From the NCBI GenBank assembly GCA_020341875.1, contig CP070839.1, positions 2,144,019-2,170,453 of the forward strand: a stretch of DNA of 26,435 bases, in the 5' to 3' direction. Below the pieces are notes generated by a model. The model was not told the origin of the DNA, searched no databases, and was given only the letters and a program-made list of their open reading frames with translations. Both the position numbers and the translations under genes were made by a program. Source of the stretch: Candidatus Zixiibacteriota bacterium. Lineage in GTDB: Bacteria; Zixibacteria; MSB-5A5; SM1-73. Shown piece by piece: positions 22,182-26,435 of this stretch; the first letter of the stretch is position 1; the number at the start of each line of letters is the position of its first letter.

Positions 22182-23285
22182 ATGAGAAGCTTGATCAAAC
22201 CAACGTTGATAGTTGTTTTCGGACTCCTGATCTTCTTCGGGGCGCGACTTTTACTAGCCCCGTCGAAGGCGGAGTTCACGCAAGAGACAAGTCGGATTAA
22301 GCAATCAGAGACACGTGGAACCAAAGACACCTTAGCCCAGGAGACCTACGTGTCAGAGGTGATCATATCCGCTCCTTGGGCAGACACGAACCTGGCTTAC
22401 GGGGGCAGGGAGTCTCCGTCGGGGGAGTTCGGCTACGCGATAGTTGACCAGAGATTCGTAGGGCCCAGTGGCTTTGCCGTGGCGCCAAACGGCGATATCT
22501 ACATAGCAGACCAGTTCAACGACCGCATCCAAAGGTTCAACTCAGAAGGGGACTTCATCTCCTCAATTCCCATATCCGGGGGCATTGTGGATATGTGTAT
22601 AGACCGGGACGACAACTTGTATCTTCTCAAGTATGGTTATCGGGCGGATTGGGAAAAGGTAAGTGAACACACCGTAGGGCGCGTCGTGAAGTGCGACCAG
22701 ACGGGTAATGTGCTTAGGATCTACCCTGTTTTCACAGGAGTGGCAGCAACAGCTAATTTTGTTTACCGTGATAAATCTGGGAGGATATTCATGGCATGTC
22801 CTGGTCTGGGACCCTACCAGGTAGGAACTTCCGAGGAGACGTTTTCACTTGAGCAGCAGGAGAGCTCTGAGATGGACGGATTCTTGGGCAGCAACTCAGC
22901 GCCCTTGGATGAGAACCTGTACTTCCAGGCCAGCCCAATGTCAAAAGCGCCTCACAATCGTTTCTTCAGATACTATGCAGTGAGCTTCGACGGCGATACT
23001 GTACATGTATACGAATCGTCGAAAGGGATAAGGGGAAGCTTCTTCGGATGCGACGAGGAGCTCAACATCTATGTAGGTAGTCACAGCGGGATGAGAAAAT
23101 ATAATCTCAATGGAGACCTCGTGGCAGGTTGGAAATTCGGCTGCGAGAAGCCTTACTTCGAAGTATACGATTTCGGCGGGAGCAGGGGGAGGTTGCTCGA
23201 CGAAAAGGGGAATCTCTACGTGCTCTGCTATTCCGAGTCGGAGGAAGGCGGAATCAAGGTAATCAAATGGTATAGACAGGAATAG
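22182..23285 (+). CDS. Membrane-anchored six-bladed beta-propeller (NHL-like) protein
   Basis: A 367-residue protein with an N-terminal signal-anchor (PTLIVVFGLLIFFGARLLL, about 6-25) and an extracytoplasmic beta-propeller. NHL-type blades are seen in FVGPSGFAVAPNGDIYIADQ and FNDRIQRFNSEGDFISSI, and weaker blades follow (GGIVDMCIDRDDNLYLLKYG; CDEELNIYVGSHSGMRKYNLNGDLVAGW; LLDEKGNLYVLCYSE). No enzyme motif is visible; propellers of this kind bind proteins or sugars. The ATG at 22182 has GAGGTG five bases upstream and is preferred over an in-frame TTG six codons earlier. It ends with tandem stops TAG TGA. The dockerin-bearing gene starts 27 bases later, so the two are probably coexpressed from the promoter at 22055. 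A substrate or partner is not known. Confidence 0.85.
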   Translation: MRSLIKPTLIVVFGLLIFFGARLLLAPSKAEFTQETSRIKQSETRGTKDTLAQETYVSEVIISAPWADTNLAYGGRESPSGEFGYAIVDQRFVGPSGFAVAPNGDIYIADQFNDRIQRFNSEGDFISSIPISGGIVDMCIDRDDNLYLLKYGYRADWEKVSEHTVGRVVKCDQTGNVLRIYPVFTGVAATANFVYRDKSGRIFMACPGLGPYQVGTSEETFSLEQQESSEMDGFLGSNSAPLDENLYFQASPMSKAPHNRFFRYYAVSFDGDTVHVYESSKGIRGSFFGCDEELNIYVGSHSGMRKYNLNGDLVAGWKFGCEKPYFEVYDFGGSRGRLLDEKGNLYVLCYSESEEGGIKVIKWYRQE

Positions 23286-23312
23286 TGAACCACACGCGAG
23301 GAGGGGTGCACG

Positions 23313-25715
23313 ATGAAACACTTGGTCCTGATTTCATCCAGCATTGCCCTTCTTCTATGGCTGGGCCTGGGATGCCTCTGCCCAGCACACGGACAAACGC
23401 AGAGTATGACAAAAAGGGGACTTTCTTCCAAACAGCTTGAGAGCATAAGGCAGAGGATTAACACTCCAGACGACATTGTCCAGTTGGACCCTGAGGGGAA
23501 GGGGAGCTTTGCGTGGTACGGTTGGCTCTACGAGCCAGGAGACTGGAATTTCAGATATCTCGTGTGTGGAGAAGGGTTCCTGGAAATCCATTTAACCAGC
23601 ATCCCGGAATGGTCCGATTATGATCTCTATCTCTTCGATTGCGGCGGGGTGAAACTTGATTCCTCCACCAACTACGATAATCAGGATGAGGAGATAATCC
23701 GGTGGGTTCCCATCGGCACTTACTATATAGGTGTCTACTGTTACAGTGGGGGGGATTATGATGATTCCTATTACTGCTATGGCACCTACGTCGACCGCCC
23801 CGCGCTTCCAGATTTAAGACTATCGAGCCTCACCGCCAGTGACGATACTCCCACTGTAGGCGACACCATCACCATAACGCTGACCGTCTGGAATGCCGGA
23901 GATAGTGCCTCGGGCAGCTTCTACACAGACCTGTTTCTTGACCTCGAGTCTCCGCCTGGCCCTGGAGACGTGTCCGACTGCTACTGGGGGACAGCGTGGT
24001 TAGATCCCGACTCAACAGTTCAATTTACTCACGAGGTTACGAAAGATGAAGTGGACACGTGCCACATGTACGCTGTCGCCGATCTCGATGACTATGAAAC
24101 AGAGATAAACGAATGCAACAACGTCGAGGGTCCGGTGGACGTGATCTGGCATGCCAAGCCGGACTTGATAGTGGAGGAGTTCTGCATAGGCAGTCACCAG
24201 CGTGAGACGGGCGACTGGGTGAACATAATCGTGGTGGTGAAGAACCAGGGGGGCGATACCGCCTTTGATTTCCGGACGGCCCTGTTCTATGATGCTTCCT
24301 CTCCACCCACCCCTCCCGCTAACGGAGATGCTTTCTTTGATACCGATGCTCTGGCGCCTGGCCAGACCAGGGCTTGGCCTTTTTACGTGGGAAACTGGGA
24401 GGAGGAGGAGTGGAGCATGTATGTGCTGGTTGACGCCAGGGACAGCGTGGATGAGAACTACGAGGGCGAGCAGAACAACCTATGGGGTCCTGAGTATGTT
24501 AATTGGTCCTATTTTTCTTCTCCCCCTTCAATCACTCGCGAGGAGATCATTGAGAATGCCTGGGATTTTGTGCAGGTTCTGTGGCAATGCCCATCGCAGA
24601 ACGCAATGCCCCCGGATACGGACTATTGTGTGCATCCAAACAGCGATCAGGAGTGGTCGTCTGATTTTGTCGTGGGCGCCTGGTACGCTGGCGAAGCATA
24701 CGAATGGGGTGGATGGGATAGGGTAACCGCCTTTCTCGACAACATAGCCCAAGGACAGCGGGTGGGAGTTCACCAAGGAAATGATTGCTTGCCAAACTAC
24801 CTTTCCAATCCCTGCTGGTCCACCGGAATCGACTGCTCCGGTTTCGTCTCCCGATGCTGGGAGCTCAGCTACAAACGCTCCACCATATCGCTTTACGAGA
24901 TAGCCCATGAGATGAGCTATGACAGTCTTAGAATGGGCGACGCTCTGGATGATACAACAGCGGAAGATTATAGACACGTGCGCCTATTCCTCGAACGACC
25001 GCACCCGGACAGCATTCGGGTTCTTGAATCAATATCTTACGGTATAGGTGTGGGAAGCCCACCCAACGGCTGTGATACGAACATTTATCACAGAATATAT
25101 GACCTTGTTAACCGTGACTACATTCCCATAAGATACAACAACGTTTACGACCCGCCCAACCACGACCCGGTGATTGAGGGACACTTGAACTGCCGGTATC
25201 CTCAGGCCGAATGTGGGGTATGCATCAAGCTGGCGCAGGAGGTGACTCTTGAGGTTTCTGCCTACGACCCGGACGGCGACCCCATCTATTACCAGTGGTA
25301 TTGCTTTCCCGATGCTGGATACTTTCTGCCCTATGGTCTCGATACTATAACCACCCAAGAGAATTACGTTACCTATGTGGCCCCCAGCTCCCCGTGGTGG
25401 CCAGACGACCACATATGGGTCTATGTCTGGGACGATCGCGGAGGCTGCGGCTGGACCGACGGCCAGGTGGAAGCATATGATCAGGGTCACTCCTGCGTCT
25501 GCGGCGACGCTAACAACGACGGTACGATCAATGTGGGGGACGTGGTTTACCTAGTTACCTATATCTATCAGGCCGGCCCAGAGCCGGTGCCGCCAATAGA
25601 GCGCGCAGATGCCAGCAACGATTGCCTGGTTGACGTTGGGGACATTGTATACTTAGTTGCATATCTGTACCACGCCGGCCCGGCTCCCGAATGCTGCTGG
25701 TTTCCGCCGGAGTGA
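23313..25715 (+). CDS. Secreted multidomain protein: PPC-CARDB-CARDB-NlpC/P60-like-Ig-dockerin
   Basis: An 800-residue exported protein. Signal peptide 1-27. About 45-165 resembles a bacterial pre-peptidase C-terminal domain (YDLYLFDCGGVKLDSS, GTYYIGVYCYSGG). About 168-275 and 277-395 are two CARDB adhesion-type domains (PDLRLSSLTASDDTPTVGDT; PDLIVEEFCIGSHQRETGDW). About 405-610 looks like an NlpC/P60-type cysteine hydrolase: C508 in GIDCSGFVSRCW and H555 in DYRHVRLFLE, with MGDALDD between. About 620-728 is an Ig-like domain (VSAYDPDGDPIYYQWY). About 731-796 is a type I dockerin with two calcium loops (GDANNDGTINVGD and DASNDCLVDVGD). It may act on cell-wall peptides or surface protein. It is Cys-rich, suggesting disulfides. 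GAGGAGG lies before the ATG. Confidence 0.88.
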   Translation: MKHLVLISSSIALLLWLGLGCLCPAHGQTQSMTKRGLSSKQLESIRQRINTPDDIVQLDPEGKGSFAWYGWLYEPGDWNFRYLVCGEGFLEIHLTSIPEWSDYDLYLFDCGGVKLDSSTNYDNQDEEIIRWVPIGTYYIGVYCYSGGDYDDSYYCYGTYVDRPALPDLRLSSLTASDDTPTVGDTITITLTVWNAGDSASGSFYTDLFLDLESPPGPGDVSDCYWGTAWLDPDSTVQFTHEVTKDEVDTCHMYAVADLDDYETEINECNNVEGPVDVIWHAKPDLIVEEFCIGSHQRETGDWVNIIVVVKNQGGDTAFDFRTALFYDASSPPTPPANGDAFFDTDALAPGQTRAWPFYVGNWEEEEWSMYVLVDARDSVDENYEGEQNNLWGPEYVNWSYFSSPPSITREEIIENAWDFVQVLWQCPSQNAMPPDTDYCVHPNSDQEWSSDFVVGAWYAGEAYEWGGWDRVTAFLDNIAQGQRVGVHQGNDCLPNYLSNPCWSTGIDCSGFVSRCWELSYKRSTISLYEIAHEMSYDSLRMGDALDDTTAEDYRHVRLFLERPHPDSIRVLESISYGIGVGSPPNGCDTNIYHRIYDLVNRDYIPIRYNNVYDPPNHDPVIEGHLNCRYPQAECGVCIKLAQEVTLEVSAYDPDGDPIYYQWYCFPDAGYFLPYGLDTITTQENYVTYVAPSSPWWPDDHIWVYVWDDRGGCGWTDGQVEAYDQGHSCVCGDANNDGTINVGDVVYLVTYIYQAGPEPVPPIERADASNDCLVDVGDIVYLVAYLYHAGPAPECCWFPPE

Positions 25716-25780
25716 CGGACACCCGCTGGCTCTTGCTTCTCTTCGAACCTCTGGGTCACATCCAAGACAAGCGGAATTCT

Positions 25781-26200
25781 TTAAGGCGAGTCTTTGGGGA
25801 TATCGTCGGGGTGTTCCACCTCGACCGAGTCGCCTGTAGGCGACCCTTGGTACTTGGAGGGGCATTTTACCAGAAGCTGATCGGCTGTGAAGGCTCCGTT
25901 TTCATATCTCCCGATCACCACCACCTCCTCGGCCTGCTCGAAATTGGCAGGTTTTGTTCCGCCGTAAACCACCGCCATCCTCTCCCCCTTTTCGTCCACT
26001 ATCGGGAATTGAAGCTGGTGGGTCTCCGTATCGTATTCGACCTCCGGAAACACCACATCGCCGATGACCTGAACTGCGGCCCCAGTCCTCTGGGCCTCCC
26101 CGAAACTAACATAGGGGGTAAGCGTCGTTCTGAAGGAGAGTGCCCCGAAGATCACAAAAACGACAATTATCGCGATTCCGATTAGGTATTTCGGTTTCAT
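25781..26200 (-). CDS. ccmE: Cytochrome c maturation haem chaperone CcmE, Cys-type
   Basis: CcmE is a membrane-anchored periplasmic OB-fold protein that carries haem to apocytochrome c in System I maturation. This 139-residue form has a short cytoplasmic start, one membrane segment (MKPKYLIGIAIIVVFVIFGA) and the beta-barrel (VQVIGDVVFPEVEYD, LQFPIVDEKGERMAVVYGG, EEVVVIGRYENGAFTADQLLVK). In proteobacterial CcmE the haem is bound by His in the motif KHDENY. Here the same place reads KCPSKY: Cys113 and Tyr117 (CxxxY), the variant known from archaea and some bacteria. The ATG at 26200 has GGAG seven bases upstream; the open frame extends 49 codons further but that part is not CcmE-like. It converges with the dockerin gene after 65 bases. 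No other ccm gene is in the window. Confidence 0.9.
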   Translation of the reverse strand: MKPKYLIGIAIIVVFVIFGALSFRTTLTPYVSFGEAQRTGAAVQVIGDVVFPEVEYDTETHQLQFPIVDEKGERMAVVYGGTKPANFEQAEEVVVIGRYENGAFTADQLLVKCPSKYQGSPTGDSVEVEHPDDIPKDSP

Positions 26201-26329
26201 TTCGTCTCCATTTGCAGTCGCTGCTCCGACATCAATTGCTTTACGATCATTGTCGCCGAATCTTGGGGCAAATCTAATCAGGGGGTGAGTTTCCTCGGGC
26301 CTGACATCGCCCCGTGTCCTACAGATCTT

Positions 26330-26435
26330 CGATATCCCCCTCTCCACTCTGTGGAGAGGGGTTCACCCTGAAGGGATGTCCCTTGATCCGGCACTTCGTC
26401 CTGCCTCGCACTGAGTGCGCTCGGCACGAAGTGAG
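26330..26435. repeat. Dispersed repeat upstream of ccmE, including 38-base repeat copy 2
   Basis: A near-perfect hairpin, CCCTCTCCAC (about 26338-26347) with GTGGAGAGGG and a three-base loop, is followed by TTCACCCTGAAGGGATGTCC. Bases 26398-26435 are the exact inverted copy of 2879-2916. The element reaches the window edge, so its full size cannot be seen. Confidence 0.7.

Noticed and set aside
26201..26347. N-terminal extension of ccmE to 26347
   Set aside because: The extra 49 residues precede a typical CcmE start (short basic stretch then membrane helix), and the ATG at 26200 has a GGAG site.

Overview
The window looks like a chromosomal segment of a Gram-negative-type bacterium from a poorly cultured lineage. 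Evidence for an outer membrane and periplasm: several secreted peptidases, a beta-barrel-like domain fused to SppA, RseP, a DUF4097 secreted protein and CcmE. The C-terminal dockerin with paired 'GDANNDGTINVGD...' and 'DASNDCLVDVGD...' segments, the CARDB/PPC secreted protein, the abundant non-ATG starts and the dispersed hairpin repeats resemble candidate phyla of the FCB side (for example Zixibacteria-like lineages). This placement is inference; there is no rRNA or other strong taxonomic marker here.

Layout. Bases 1-15,059 and on to 19,390 are almost entirely minus-strand genes. Reading left to right: a partial low-molecular-weight phosphatase at the edge, an eIF2B/sugar-phosphate-isomerase-like protein, RNase HIII and EF-P (a two-gene operon), a repeat-rich 530-base gap, two M16 peptidase subunits and an SppA with an extra N-terminal barrel-like domain, a DUF4097 secreted protein, a DedA membrane protein, a TPR protein, a small doubtful ORF, a Lon-like protease interrupted by an in-frame TAG, a small TM-helix/MscS-like channel protein, an amino-acid permease with two UspA domains, and 6-phosphofructokinase. 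A divergent gap separates pfkA from a plus-strand dxr-rseP operon (isoprenoid synthesis and site-2 protease). A canonical promoter then drives a pair of secreted or anchored proteins: a beta-propeller protein and an 800-residue PPC-CARDB-CARDB-NlpC/P60-like-Ig-dockerin protein. A convergent ccmE closes the window.

Themes. Envelope proteolysis is strongly represented (M16 pair, SppA, RseP, Lon-like protease, NlpC/P60-like hydrolase). The M16 pair is split: one subunit carries the zinc motif, the other lacks it but carries the Arg/Tyr substrate-binding element. Several housekeeping proteins have non-standard key residues: EF-P lacks the PGK tip, CcmE has CxxxY instead of the haem-binding His, the eIF2B-like protein lacks the isomerase Cys, and RNase HIII lacks its usual N-terminal domain. 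The intergenic gaps carry short dispersed inverted repeats, including a perfect 38-base inverted copy shared by bases 2879-2916 and 26398-26435. I saw no tRNA, rRNA, CRISPR array or intact transposase.
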